NCBI GenBank assembly: GCA_913057945.1
Contig: CAJXOF010000013.1
Location: forward strand, 48,662-112,661
Length of the DNA: 64,000 bases
Source of the DNA: an uncultured Hyphomonadaceae bacterium
GTDB lineage: Bacteria; Pseudomonadota; Alphaproteobacteria; Caulobacterales; Hyphomonadaceae
Direction of reading: 5' to 3'
Part shown: piece after piece, positions 54,771-63,005 of the stretch
Layout of the letters: each line of letters starts with the position of its first letter
Numbering within the stretch: the first letter of the stretch is position 1
Translations under genes and position numbers: made by a program
The notes under the pieces: generated by a model
What the model was told of the DNA's origin: nothing
The model's database searches: none
Seen by the model: only the letters and a program-made list of their open reading frames with translations

Positions 54771-55250
54771 TTAGGCAGCGTTGCTGGCGGATTTCTTGCC
54801 GATCAGTTTCGGTTCGGTCTGGGCCGGGGCGCCGATCTCGATCTTGCGGGGCTTCTTCTCTTCAGGAAGCTCGCGGACGAGGTCGATCCGCAGCACACCG
54901 TGCTGCAGATTGGCACCGGTCACGATGACATGATCAGCCAGTTGGTAGCGCCGGATGAAGCTGCGCTGGGCAATGCCGCGATGCAGATAGTTGCGGCCTT
55001 CGCCGTCTTCATTCTCGCCGCGCTTGCCGGCCACGGTCAGCAAGCCTTCCTTCGTCTCGATTTCGAGGTCGTCTTCGGTGAACCCGGCGACCGCGATCTC
55101 GATGGCGAAGGCATTGTCGTCAACGCGTTCGATATTGTAGGGCGGATAGCCCTGCGAGCCGTCGAGGCGGGATGCCTGGTCGATCATGCTTGCGAGCCGG
55201 TCAAAGCCGACAACCGTTCGGTACAGGGGGGTAAGGTCGATATTGCTCAT
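54771..55250 (-). CDS. Small heat shock protein Hsp20/IbpA-type
   Basis: 159 residues. The alpha-crystallin domain spans about 35-130 (IEIAVAGFTEDDLEIETKEGLLTVAGKR, then GIAQRSFIRRYQLADHV and GVLRIDLVRELPEEKKPRKI). It is a holdase chaperone against protein aggregation. A GAGGA ribosome site lies in a stem upstream, see the candidate thermosensor at 55251-55310. Confidence 0.95.
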   Translation of the reverse strand: MSNIDLTPLYRTVVGFDRLASMIDQASRLDGSQGYPPYNIERVDDNAFAIEIAVAGFTEDDLEIETKEGLLTVAGKRGENEDGEGRNYLHRGIAQRSFIRRYQLADHVIVTGANLQHGVLRIDLVRELPEEKKPRKIEIGAPAQTEPKLIGKKSASNAA

Positions 55251-55310
55251 GTGTTCAGTCCTCTTGAATCAAGCAACTGCGGGCAACCCGTTCGGGGAGC
55301 GCCCGGATGG
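55251..55310 (-). promoter_or_regulatory. Candidate ROSE-like RNA thermosensor of hsp20
   Basis: On the minus-strand 5' leader, UUGCU (plus-strand 55272-55276) can pair with AGGA of the Shine-Dalgarno (plus-strand 55259-55262), as in the ROSE family of alphaproteobacterial hsp20 leaders. Additional CGGGC/GCCCG stems lie just upstream. Not confirmed by folding. Confidence 0.4.
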
Positions 55311-55448
55311 ATGTTCGGCGACTGCGATGGTCCAACCCGAATTCGGCGTTGGCACAGATACCGGTCACAGCCCGATTTACGGCACCGTGACATGATCTAT
55401 GTGGGTAGCGTATGTAGAGGTTCAAGAGGCCAGTTGAGGAGACTCCCC

Positions 55449-56348
55449 ATGAAGCATTTGACCCCGATTTTCGCCCTGTCTGCAATGGTTCTGGCCGCCT
55501 GTGGCCAGCCGGATGCCCCCGCATCTGACACGCCCGCCCCCGCGACCCCGCCGGTTGAGGCCTCGTCTGCAGAGACGTCCCCGCTGGACACCGCGATTGC
55601 CGGCGCGCATCGCAGCGAGGCCGAAAAGGCGCGGGATGCCTGGCGCCACCCGAAGGAAACGCTTGAATTCTTCGGGGTTGAGGCAGACGACAAGGTGGTC
55701 GAACTCTGGCCCGGCGGCGGCTGGTACACGAATGTGATCGCGCCCTACCTCGCCAGTGGCGGCGGCACGCTGGTCGCGGCCTATTTCGACCCGAATGTCG
55801 GCGATGAAGACCGCCGCGCCCGAATTTCAGAACGGCTCGAAGAGTTCAAGGCGACCTATGCCGATCCGAAATTCGGCATCATCGAATACAGCGCCTTTTC
55901 CGGCGAAAGCGGCCCGCTGACCGAGCCCGGCACAGCCGATGTCGTGCTGACCTTCCGCAATCTCCATAACTGGATGAGCGGCGGCTATACCGAGAAATTC
56001 TTCACCGACGCCTATGAGGCCTTGAAGCCGGGCGGCGTGCTGGGTGTGGTCGAACACCGCCTGCCCTCCACCGCCACGCAGGACCCGACCGCCTCCTCGG
56101 GCTATGTGCATGAGGATTATGTCAAATCCCTCGCCGCGTCGGCGGGCTTCGAATTCGTCGAAGCGAGCGAGTTGAACGCCAATCCGGCCGATACCGCAGA
56201 CCACCCGTTTGGCGTGTGGACCCTGCCGCCGGTGAACAGCACGCAAGACCGTGAAGGCAACACGCCCGATGATTTCGATGCGGAAACCTACGCCAATATC
56301 GGCGAAAGCGACCGGATGACGCTCAAATTCGTCAAACCAGCCGAATAG
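55449..56348 (+). CDS. Exported methyltransferase-like lipoprotein
   Basis: 299 residues. A lipoprotein signal peptide (VLAAC, Cys 18) and a Pro/Ala/Ser-rich linker precede a class I SAM methyltransferase-like domain: VELWPGGGWYTNVIAPYL (motif I-like), then VVLTFRNLHNWM and ALKPGGVLGVVEHR. This fits COG4798-like predicted methyltransferases. A periplasmic SAM-dependent reaction is hard to explain because SAM is cytoplasmic, so function is uncertain. GAGGAG lies 8 bases upstream. Confidence 0.85.
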   Translation: MKHLTPIFALSAMVLAACGQPDAPASDTPAPATPPVEASSAETSPLDTAIAGAHRSEAEKARDAWRHPKETLEFFGVEADDKVVELWPGGGWYTNVIAPYLASGGGTLVAAYFDPNVGDEDRRARISERLEEFKATYADPKFGIIEYSAFSGESGPLTEPGTADVVLTFRNLHNWMSGGYTEKFFTDAYEALKPGGVLGVVEHRLPSTATQDPTASSGYVHEDYVKSLAASAGFEFVEASELNANPADTADHPFGVWTLPPVNSTQDREGNTPDDFDAETYANIGESDRMTLKFVKPAE

Positions 56349-56369
56349 GCTTGCCCCTTTCCGAATTGC

Positions 56370-56408
56370 GCCCGTCATCTCACCAAGAGATGGCGGGCTC
56401 TTTCTTTT
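56370..56408 (+). terminator. Intrinsic terminator after the methyltransferase-like gene
   Basis: GCCCGTCATCTC (56370-56381) pairs with GAGATGGCGGGC (56387-56398), including one G-U pair, around an ACCAA loop; TCTTTCTTTT follows. Confidence 0.88.
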
Positions 56409-56436
56409 GCGCCCTTCCCCGCTTAAAGAGCGGCGC

Positions 56437-57051
56437 ATGACGACAAAGACCCTTTTCCCCACGCTTGTGCGCTCCGACCCGGTGGGCGACGCCGATCTCG
56501 CGACACGTCTGGAACATGTCTGCTGGGTGCTGGCCGAGGATGACACAGCGGGCAATGCCTGGTGCGAGGATCAGGGCTATGGCGGCTACACCTCCTATGC
56601 CTCACTCGACGACCTGCCAGAGCGCTTTCCGGAATTTGCGGAGCTGAAAGCCCTGCTCGACCCGATTGCGGATGCCTTCGCCCAGGACCTCGACTGGGAC
56701 ATGGAAGGCCTGGCACTCGACCTCGATGCGATCTGGGTGAACATCCTGGAGCCCGGCTTTGGCCATTCGAACCATATCCATCCGGGTAGCGTCATTTCCG
56801 GAACATATTACGTCTCCACACCGGACGGATCGGCCCGGCTGAAACTGGAAGACCCGCGCCTGTCACGCATGATGGCCGCGCCGCAATTGCGCGACGATGC
56901 CCCCGAAGACCGCCGCCGCTTCGTCTATCTCGAACCGGAAGTCGGCCACGCCATCATGTGGGAAAGCTGGCTGCGCCATGAAGTGCCCGCCAATAGGGGC
57001 GAGGAACCGCGGCTCTCGATCAGCTTCAATTACGCGCTGAAACGCGCCTGA
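56437..57051 (+). CDS. Putative 2OG-Fe(II) oxygenase (TIGR02466-like)
   Basis: 204 residues. A Fe-binding H-x-D/H triad is suggested by NHIHPGSVISGTYYV (His in IHP) and SWLRHEV downstream. ATG 56437 (MTTKTLFPTLV) is preferred; the ORF extends 10 codons upstream without a family match. The substrate of these proteins is unknown. Confidence 0.75.
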   Translation: MTTKTLFPTLVRSDPVGDADLATRLEHVCWVLAEDDTAGNAWCEDQGYGGYTSYASLDDLPERFPEFAELKALLDPIADAFAQDLDWDMEGLALDLDAIWVNILEPGFGHSNHIHPGSVISGTYYVSTPDGSARLKLEDPRLSRMMAAPQLRDDAPEDRRRFVYLEPEVGHAIMWESWLRHEVPANRGEEPRLSISFNYALKRA

Positions 57052-57229
57052 CGGCGCCGATGAATCCTCGCGCCCTGTAATGCCGTTGCAATCGTGAGAG
57101 CGAAAAGGATTCGGGCACGAAAGCTGCATTAACCCTCCCGCGTCACTGCCACACTTGACGCAAAGGGTTTCAGGCGTCATCGCCACCCCACACCGTGTTT
57201 CAACCTTCCAGCCAGATGCGAGCCGTCTT

Positions 57230-57766
57230 ATGGACCTTTCAAAAATCAAGACCGGGAACAACCCGCCAGACGATCTCAACGTGCTCATCGAGGTCCCGCT
57301 CGGCGGCGATCCGATCAAGTACGAGATCGACAAGGATTCCGGCGCGATGTTCGTGGATCGCTATCTCTACACCGAGATGCGCTATCCCTGTAATTACGGC
57401 TTCGTGCCTCACACGCTCAGCCTCGACGGCGACCCGATCGACGTCATGGTTGTCGGCAACCGTCCTCTGGTGCCCGGCTCGGTCGTGCGTGCCCGTCCTG
57501 TCGGTGTCCTGATGATGACCGACGACAAGGGCCCGGACGAGAAAATTCTCGCCGTGCCGCACAACAAGCTGACCTCCTATTACGACAAGATCGCGACCTA
57601 TCACGATCTGCCGCAGACCCTGATCGACAAGACCGCCCACTTCTTCGAGCACTATAAAGACCTCGAAAAAGGCAAGTGGACCCGGATCGAAGGCTGGTAC
57701 GGCATCGAGAAGGCCCGCGAACTGATCGAAGCGGCCGTCAAGCGCGGCCTCGAAGACAAGGGCTAG
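57230..57766 (+). CDS. ppa: Inorganic pyrophosphatase (family I)
   Basis: 178 residues. It hydrolyses PPi to phosphate. It shows EVPLGGDPIKYEIDK, RYLYTEMRYPCNYGFVPHTL and the metal-binding DGDPIDVMVVG. ATG 57230 is the family start. Confidence 0.97.
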   Translation: MDLSKIKTGNNPPDDLNVLIEVPLGGDPIKYEIDKDSGAMFVDRYLYTEMRYPCNYGFVPHTLSLDGDPIDVMVVGNRPLVPGSVVRARPVGVLMMTDDKGPDEKILAVPHNKLTSYYDKIATYHDLPQTLIDKTAHFFEHYKDLEKGKWTRIEGWYGIEKARELIEAAVKRGLEDKG

Positions 57767-57781
57767 GCCCTTCCCCTTATA

Positions 57782-57805
57782 CCGGCAGCCTGACCGGGCT
57801 GCCGG
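57782..57805 (+). terminator. Hairpin downstream of ppa
   Basis: CCGGCAGCC and GGCTGCCGG form a perfect 9-bp stem around TGACCG. It lies just after the ppa stop but has no T-run, so it may be a weak or factor-assisted terminator. Confidence 0.5.
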
Positions 57806-57856
57806 CCCTCCTCCTCCGGTACTTCCGATGCGCGGTAAGCGCGGCGCAGGACCCAT

Positions 57857-58480
57857 ATGGATATCTCGGTCTGGCTGGCCCTGCTGGCTCTCTTCTTCGC
57901 AGGTGGCCTGACACCCGGCCCCGCCGTCATGATGGTGATGAGCGCATCCCTGCGCTATGGCGCCTCCACCGCGCTGATCCCGGCCGCAGGCGTATCCGTC
58001 GCCAATCTTGTCTGGATCTCGCTGGCCGCGACCGGCATCGCCACGTTTGCGGCGCAGGCACCGCTTGTGCTGATGGGCCTCAAGATTGCCGGCATCTGTT
58101 TCATTGCCTGGCTGGCCTGGAGCATGGCCACCGCCGACCCGCACCGTCCTCGGGCGCGCGCAGACCAGGCCCCGGCCAAGGCCAATCTGTTCGGGCGCGG
58201 GATCGGCCTGCAATTGCTGAACCCGAATGCGCTCGTCTTCTTCGGCCTGTTGCTGCCGAGCTATTTTGATCCGGACAAGCCGGTCGTTCAGCAGGCCATG
58301 CTGATCATGCTGACCGTGACCATCACCGAAATGTTCGGTCTCGCCTTCTATGCCTGGCTCGCCGATGCCATGAACCGGCGCTTCCAGTCGCCGGTCTTCA
58401 CGAAATGGTTCAATCGCCTGGCCGCCGCCGCGATGCTGGTCTCGGCCCTGTTCGCCGCACTGATGACCAGCGGAAACTGA
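57857..58480 (+). CDS. LysE family translocator
   Basis: 207 residues with six hydrophobic segments and the LysE motif GGLTPGPAVMMVMSASLRYGA at the N terminus. It is a second LysE-type exporter in the window; the sequence differs from the one at 24810-25433. Substrate unknown. Confidence 0.9.
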   Translation: MDISVWLALLALFFAGGLTPGPAVMMVMSASLRYGASTALIPAAGVSVANLVWISLAATGIATFAAQAPLVLMGLKIAGICFIAWLAWSMATADPHRPRARADQAPAKANLFGRGIGLQLLNPNALVFFGLLLPSYFDPDKPVVQQAMLIMLTVTITEMFGLAFYAWLADAMNRRFQSPVFTKWFNRLAAAAMLVSALFAALMTSGN

Positions 58481-58497
58481 CCGTCAGCCGGGCCCAA

Positions 58498-59121
58498 TCA
58501 GGGTTCGATCACCTCAAACCGGCCGGTTTTCGGGTTCCGCCAGTGCAATTCGCCATGCTTGATCGCAAACCAGGCGCCGTGCAGTTCCAGTTCCCCCGCC
58601 TCTACCGCGCGCTTCACGAACGGGAATGACATCAGGTTTCCGAGAGACGTTTCAACGCCTTCCAGTTCAAGGGCGAATTGCGGATTGACCGATCCGCTTT
58701 CCACGACGCGCGCGCGCGCCGCTTCCAGCAAGCGTACCCAGGGCGTCACGAATTCGCCGATTTCCGGTGTGCCTTCCCCGGCCAGGGACGCAGCAATGCC
58801 GCCGCATCCGCCATGCCCCATCACCACGATGTGCTCTATCTTCAACACGTTGACCGCATATTCGAGGGCAGCGCTGACGCCGTGCAGGCCGTCATCCGGC
58901 TGGTAGGGCGGCACGAGGTTGGCAACGTTCCGAACGACGAATAACTGGCCAGGCGCGGCATTGAAGATATCCGAAGGCTCGGCCCGGCTGTCGGCGCAGG
59001 CAATCAGCATGATGCGCGGATTCTGGCCTTCGCCGAGTTCCCGATACAATGCGGCCTGTTTTGAGTAGATCCCTTTACGGAAGCTGCGATACCCTTGCAG
59101 CAGATCCTCGACAGTCTTCAT
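58498..59121 (-). CDS. Beta-class carbonic anhydrase
   Basis: 207 residues. Zinc ligands are the Cys of ACADSRAEPS, and His/Cys in GHGGCGGI. It interconverts CO2 and bicarbonate. ATG 59121 with AGGAG 9 bases upstream is preferred to the upstream in-frame codon. It is divergent from the TetR gene. Confidence 0.95.
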   Translation of the reverse strand: MKTVEDLLQGYRSFRKGIYSKQAALYRELGEGQNPRIMLIACADSRAEPSDIFNAAPGQLFVVRNVANLVPPYQPDDGLHGVSAALEYAVNVLKIEHIVVMGHGGCGGIAASLAGEGTPEIGEFVTPWVRLLEAARARVVESGSVNPQFALELEGVETSLGNLMSFPFVKRAVEAGELELHGAWFAIKHGELHWRNPKTGRFEVIEP

Positions 59122-59145
59122 GCCTGTAACTCCTGTTTCTCTGTA

Positions 59146-59159
59146 GCACTGACTAGTGC
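59146..59159. promoter_or_regulatory. Inverted repeat between carbonic anhydrase and TetR genes
   Basis: GCACT (59146-59150) and AGTGC (59155-59159) form a 5-bp inverted repeat with a 4-base spacer. It lies between two divergent genes, one a TetR regulator, and could be its operator. Confidence 0.35.
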
Positions 59160-59271
59160 ATATTGCAGTGGCGGCAAGCGGAAACGGGAGTTTGTTTACC
59201 ACTTCGCCCTTATGCTGACATCCCGAACGCTGTACGTATTGCAGCGCAGCACTGAAACCCTGGAGTTGTTC

Positions 59272-59871
59272 ATGCCCACGCCTTCGGAGACCAGAAAGTC
59301 TTCCCGGAAGGGGCCGACGCGGAGCGAAGCGTCAAAGGCCGCCATTCTGGACGCAACCCGTATCGAAATGGCGGAGAATGGCTGGCGGGGCTTCAGCGTG
59401 GATGGCGTCGCCAAACGCGCCTCCGCCTCCAAGCAGACAATCTACAAATGGTGGCCTTCGATCGGCGCAATGTGTGTCGATGCCGCCCTCGCCCTTATTC
59501 CCGACAGCCCGGATGGGGGCCGTGACCCGCAGGAGCGCATCACCACGCTGATCGTGCCGCTGGAGGCCGCCGCCCGCACCGGGACTGGCCATGCGGTGTT
59601 GCGCGTCGCGCTGGCTGCCGCTGCGGACGACAAGGATGCCGGGGAATTGTGGCGCGCCTGGATGAACCGCGACATCCGCATGCCCATGCGCATGCTGCTC
59701 GCGGAATTGGCCGGAAAACGCGTGATCCGGCGCGATTTCGACCTCGATGAGGCGATTGAGGAAATGCTCGGGCCGCTCTGGCACCGTATCATGGTGATGC
59801 GCGCACCCGTCCGTGAAGGCTTTTGCAGTGCCCAGGCCGCCAACTTCCTGAAAGTGTACGCGGCAGGCTGA
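59272..59871 (+). CDS. TetR/AcrR family transcriptional regulator
   Basis: 199 residues. The N-terminal helix-turn-helix (AILDATRIEMAENGWRGFSVDGVAKRASASKQTIYKWW) is clear; the C-terminal ligand-binding helices end with REGFCSAQAANFL. Start 59272 is chosen for the GGAG 6 bases upstream; in-frame starts at 59212 and 59095 are possible. It is divergent from the carbonic anhydrase gene, a possible target. Confidence 0.9.
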   Translation: MPTPSETRKSSRKGPTRSEASKAAILDATRIEMAENGWRGFSVDGVAKRASASKQTIYKWWPSIGAMCVDAALALIPDSPDGGRDPQERITTLIVPLEAAARTGTGHAVLRVALAAAADDKDAGELWRAWMNRDIRMPMRMLLAELAGKRVIRRDFDLDEAIEEMLGPLWHRIMVMRAPVREGFCSAQAANFLKVYAAG

Positions 59872-59927
59872 TCTAACCTCTGGTGTGAAATTTGCAGTGG
59901 AGTTCCTGAATTCGCCAGGGGCACCAT

Positions 59928-60986
59928 ATGTCTGTTACGCGCATAAACTGGGTCGATTACGCCAAAGGCCTTTGCATCATCCTCTTCGTGATGGCTGAAG
60001 CGGTCACGGGCTATGCCCGAATGACCGGACACTCCAACTGGATGGAATTTGCCGCCGCCTGGACAGCGCCTGTTGTCTTGCCGACCCTGTTCCTGATCTC
60101 CGGCCTGTTTCTGCCGCGGACGCTGTTTGGATCAAAATCGACGTTTTTTGACCGGAAAGTCCTGAGATTCGTCTATTTCTACCTGGTCTGGCTGGTTATT
60201 CAGACCATTATTCTCTACGCGCTCGATCTCGCCTGGCACCCGTTCACCGTGATAAACCAGCTGCTCGTCGGCCTCGTCCAGCCGAGTTCCGGACTCTGGA
60301 TCATCGCGATGCTGGCCCTCTTTCACCTCTCCACCTGGCTGGTGCGCCTGGCTGCGCCAACAAAAGTCCTGCTTGTCGCCGCGCTCGCCCAGACAGCCCA
60401 TGCGGCCGGCCTGATCCAGACCGGATGGCTCGTCCTGGATGCCTTTGCGCAATATTATGTGTTTTTCTTCGCAGGCTATTACGGGGCAAACCTCGTTCGC
60501 CGGTACGCCGACCGGTTGGAAAAAGGGTTCTCGGACGTCCCGACCGCCCTGGTCATCTGGGCCGGGATCAACACCGTCCTGGTCGCCCAGAACACCGCAG
60601 CCCTGCCCATTGTCAGCCTCGTCCTCGGCTTCGCCGGCGCCTTTGCCATTATCGCGATCGCCACGCTGCTGACCCAGTCCCGGCATGCGGCCGCGATGCA
60701 ATATATCGGGCGCGCGCACTTCGTGATCTATCTGACCTATTTCCTGCCAATGATGGCCGCGCAGACCCTGCTGGCCCGAAGCGGGCTGGCTCTGGAACCG
60801 GGCCTGACCAGCCTCGCCATCGGCCTGATTGCCCTCATCCTGCCGCTCGGGTTTCACCGGCTTGTCCGGCAGACACCGCTCAAGGCGCTCTACCGCCGTC
60901 CGATGAAATTCCGCCTCAAAGGGGCTGAACTCAGCCGCGGCGGACAGCTGATCGGATCAGCTCACGATACAATTGAAGAGGCCTGA
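59928..60986 (+). CDS. Membrane acyltransferase 3 family protein
   Basis: 352 residues with about ten transmembrane segments. It begins INWVDYAKGLCIILFVMAEAVTGYAR, matching the start of acyltransferase 3 (DKxKG-like) proteins. Members O-acetylate sugars or peptidoglycan-linked glycans. The catalytic His usually seen in this segment is not obvious here. Confidence 0.82.
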   Translation: MSVTRINWVDYAKGLCIILFVMAEAVTGYARMTGHSNWMEFAAAWTAPVVLPTLFLISGLFLPRTLFGSKSTFFDRKVLRFVYFYLVWLVIQTIILYALDLAWHPFTVINQLLVGLVQPSSGLWIIAMLALFHLSTWLVRLAAPTKVLLVAALAQTAHAAGLIQTGWLVLDAFAQYYVFFFAGYYGANLVRRYADRLEKGFSDVPTALVIWAGINTVLVAQNTAALPIVSLVLGFAGAFAIIAIATLLTQSRHAAAMQYIGRAHFVIYLTYFLPMMAAQTLLARSGLALEPGLTSLAIGLIALILPLGFHRLVRQTPLKALYRRPMKFRLKGAELSRGGQLIGSAHDTIEEA

Positions 60987-61003
60987 TACGGCCGGCGTCG
61001 CCG

Positions 61004-61552
61004 CTATTTCGCGCGGTGCCACACCATCAGCGGGTCAAATGCCCCGGTTTCTGCAGCGCGCTGCAGCTGGCTGATCTGATCGATCACGGGATTGGGCGCA
61101 GCCGGCTTGCGGGATTGTCCGTACAGCGCATCGTCCAGCCGGCAGATCTGCTCGAACAGGGCTTCAGACCGCGACACGAGGTCCAGGAAGCGGGAGGGCA
61201 GGCCGAGGCCCTGTTGCGCGGCGGCGTCCAGCGCCGGTTCTTCACGCCGGATGCGGTATTTGCGGGCAGCCGCTTCATCGCTGCGCATCTCGCCATCGCG
61301 CACAGCTTTCTGCATGACCAGCCAGCTGGCCGCCTGCATCAGGCGTGTCGTCAGCTCCATGCTCCAGGCCGAATAGGTCAGGCCGGCTTCGCGGGGCAGT
61401 GTGATTGCGGCCTCGCGACCAGGGCCGTCCAGATAGGTCGCGGTCTCCTCGACCAGGGCCATGCCCCGGGCAAAAACCGTGTCGAACAGCTTGCCGCCGG
61501 TGAACCCGTCCTGGGTGTCGACCTGATCGTCTGGTGACGTGTCTGCCGCCAT
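61004..61552 (-). CDS. rcdA: Protease adaptor RcdA (DUF1465)
   Basis: 182 residues matching DUF1465/RcdA: FDTVFARGMALVEETATYLDGPGR, TYSAWSMELTTRLMQAASWLVMQKAVRDGEM, RKYRIRREEPALD. In Caulobacter RcdA helps ClpXP degrade the cell-cycle regulator CtrA. It lies upstream of a DUF1192 gene, an association seen in other alphaproteobacteria. Confidence 0.9.
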   Translation of the reverse strand: MAADTSPDDQVDTQDGFTGGKLFDTVFARGMALVEETATYLDGPGREAAITLPREAGLTYSAWSMELTTRLMQAASWLVMQKAVRDGEMRSDEAAARKYRIRREEPALDAAAQQGLGLPSRFLDLVSRSEALFEQICRLDDALYGQSRKPAAPNPVIDQISQLQRAAETGAFDPLMVWHRAK

Positions 61553-61614
61553 GAAAGATACCTCTGTGCGCGGGTCGGGAATTCGGATTTTATCAATCCA
61601 GCCTTTCCGCCCGC

Positions 61615-61800
61615 TTAATTGTCGCCCCCGAACAGGGCATCCGCCGCAGATTTCTGCGCCTTCTTCTTGTCGATCTCCGCCTCGCAGGCCGCAATGCCCG
61701 CTTTCAGCGTTTCAATCCGTCCCTGCAATTCCTGCACCGACATTTGCTCCAGAGTCTGGGGCGTGTTGACCAGGATAGGTTCTTCATCGAATGCGGCCAT
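61615..61800 (-). CDS. DUF1192 family protein
   Basis: 61 residues: MAAFDEEPILVNTPQTLEQM then a helix (SVQELQGRIETLKAGIAACEAEIDKKKAQ), and an FGGDN end. This is the small DUF1192 family. GGAGG lies upstream of the start. It precedes rcdA by 62 bases on the same strand. Function unknown. Confidence 0.85.
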   Translation of the reverse strand: MAAFDEEPILVNTPQTLEQMSVQELQGRIETLKAGIAACEAEIDKKKAQKSAADALFGGDN

Positions 61801-61892
61801 GGGGGTCGCCCTCCAATTCATGCTACAGGCCTTATAAAAGCAGAAACGCTGCCTAGATGCGACTCTGGATTCAGGAAGGAAACACAAGCGAC

Positions 61893-62870
61893 ATGGCGAC
61901 AGAAATGATGAAGGCCGTCCTCGTTGAAGAGGGCGCACCGCTCAAGCTGGGGGATTTCGAGAAGCCGGACTTAAAGCCGGGTGAAGTGCTGGTCAAGGTG
62001 GCCGCGTCCGGCCTCAACCGGGCCGATCTCGTCCAGCGGCGCGGGGCCTATCCGCCGCCGCCCGGAGCCTCCCCCATCATGGGCCTGGAAATTTCCGGAA
62101 CTGTTGTGGAGACTTCAGATGGCGCCAGCCGGTTCAAGATTGGCGACCGGGTTGCTGGTCTCCTCGCTGGTGGTGGGTATGCGGAGTTTGCCGCGGTGGA
62201 TGAAGGGTCGCTTTTCCCCGTGCCGGACGGCATGGACATGGTAAAGGCCGCCTGCTTCCCGGAAGCCCTGATGACGGTCTGGGCCAATGTGTTTGACCGC
62301 GTTGGCTTCCAGACAGGCGAAGCCTTTCTCTGTCATGGCGGCACCAGCGGCATCGGTATCATGGCGCTCCAGATGGCAAAGATTGCCGGGGCCTCGAAGA
62401 TTTACGCCACCGCGGGGTCCGCCGAGAAATGCGCCCTTGCGACAGAGTTGGGGGCTGACCGCGCGATCAATTACAAGACCGAGGATTTCGAGAAAATCAT
62501 CAAAGAAGATGGCGGCGTGGACGTCACGCTCGACATGGTCGGCGGCGACTATATCCAGAAGAACATCTCGGTCTCCCGGCCCGATGGCCGGATCATCAAT
62601 ATCGCCTATATGAACGGGTTCACGGCGGAGGTGAATTTCGCGCCGGTCCTGATGAAACGCCTGACTCTCGCGGCCACGACCCTGCGGGCCCGGCCGGTCG
62701 AAGAGAAGCGCCGCATCCGCGACGCCGTCGAAAAGGATTTCTGGCCCCAGGTCATGTCCGGCGACATCCAGCCCGTTCTGGAACAGGCTTTCCCGGTCGC
62801 CGAGGCCGAAGCCGCACACGCCCTGATGGCCAAGGGCGGCCATTCCGGCAAGATTGTGCTGGTCTGGTGA
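61893..62870 (+). CDS. NAD(P)H-quinone oxidoreductase (zinc-free MDR family)
   Basis: 325 residues of the medium-chain dehydrogenase family, close to PIG3/TP53I3-like quinone reductases. GxxG cofactor site is HGGTSGIGIMALQ and the N-terminal GLNRADLVQRRGAYPPPPGA is the catalytic-domain hallmark. ATG 61893 follows AGGAAG. It is divergent from the DUF1192/rcdA genes. Confidence 0.92.
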   Translation: MATEMMKAVLVEEGAPLKLGDFEKPDLKPGEVLVKVAASGLNRADLVQRRGAYPPPPGASPIMGLEISGTVVETSDGASRFKIGDRVAGLLAGGGYAEFAAVDEGSLFPVPDGMDMVKAACFPEALMTVWANVFDRVGFQTGEAFLCHGGTSGIGIMALQMAKIAGASKIYATAGSAEKCALATELGADRAINYKTEDFEKIIKEDGGVDVTLDMVGGDYIQKNISVSRPDGRIINIAYMNGFTAEVNFAPVLMKRLTLAATTLRARPVEEKRRIRDAVEKDFWPQVMSGDIQPVLEQAFPVAEAEAAHALMAKGGHSGKIVLVW

Positions 62871-62903
62871 GGCAGGCACCTTTCAATTTCCCAGACAAGG
62901 CAC

Positions 62904-62909
62904 TATAAA
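62904..62909 (+). promoter_or_regulatory. Possible trcR -10 box
   Basis: TATAAA with a TTCAAT sequence 16 bases upstream lies about 97 bases before the trcR ATG. A CCGCCCG/CGGGCGG hairpin (62943-62967) lies in the leader. Both are suggestive only. Confidence 0.3.
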
Positions 62910-63005
62910 GGCCGCAAGGTTTAAGGCACGTCTGAAACCCGACCGCCCGGCACGATGTGTCGGGCGGCTGCATTTCTGGCGGCCATTTCATTCAGGGAGT
63001 TCCCC

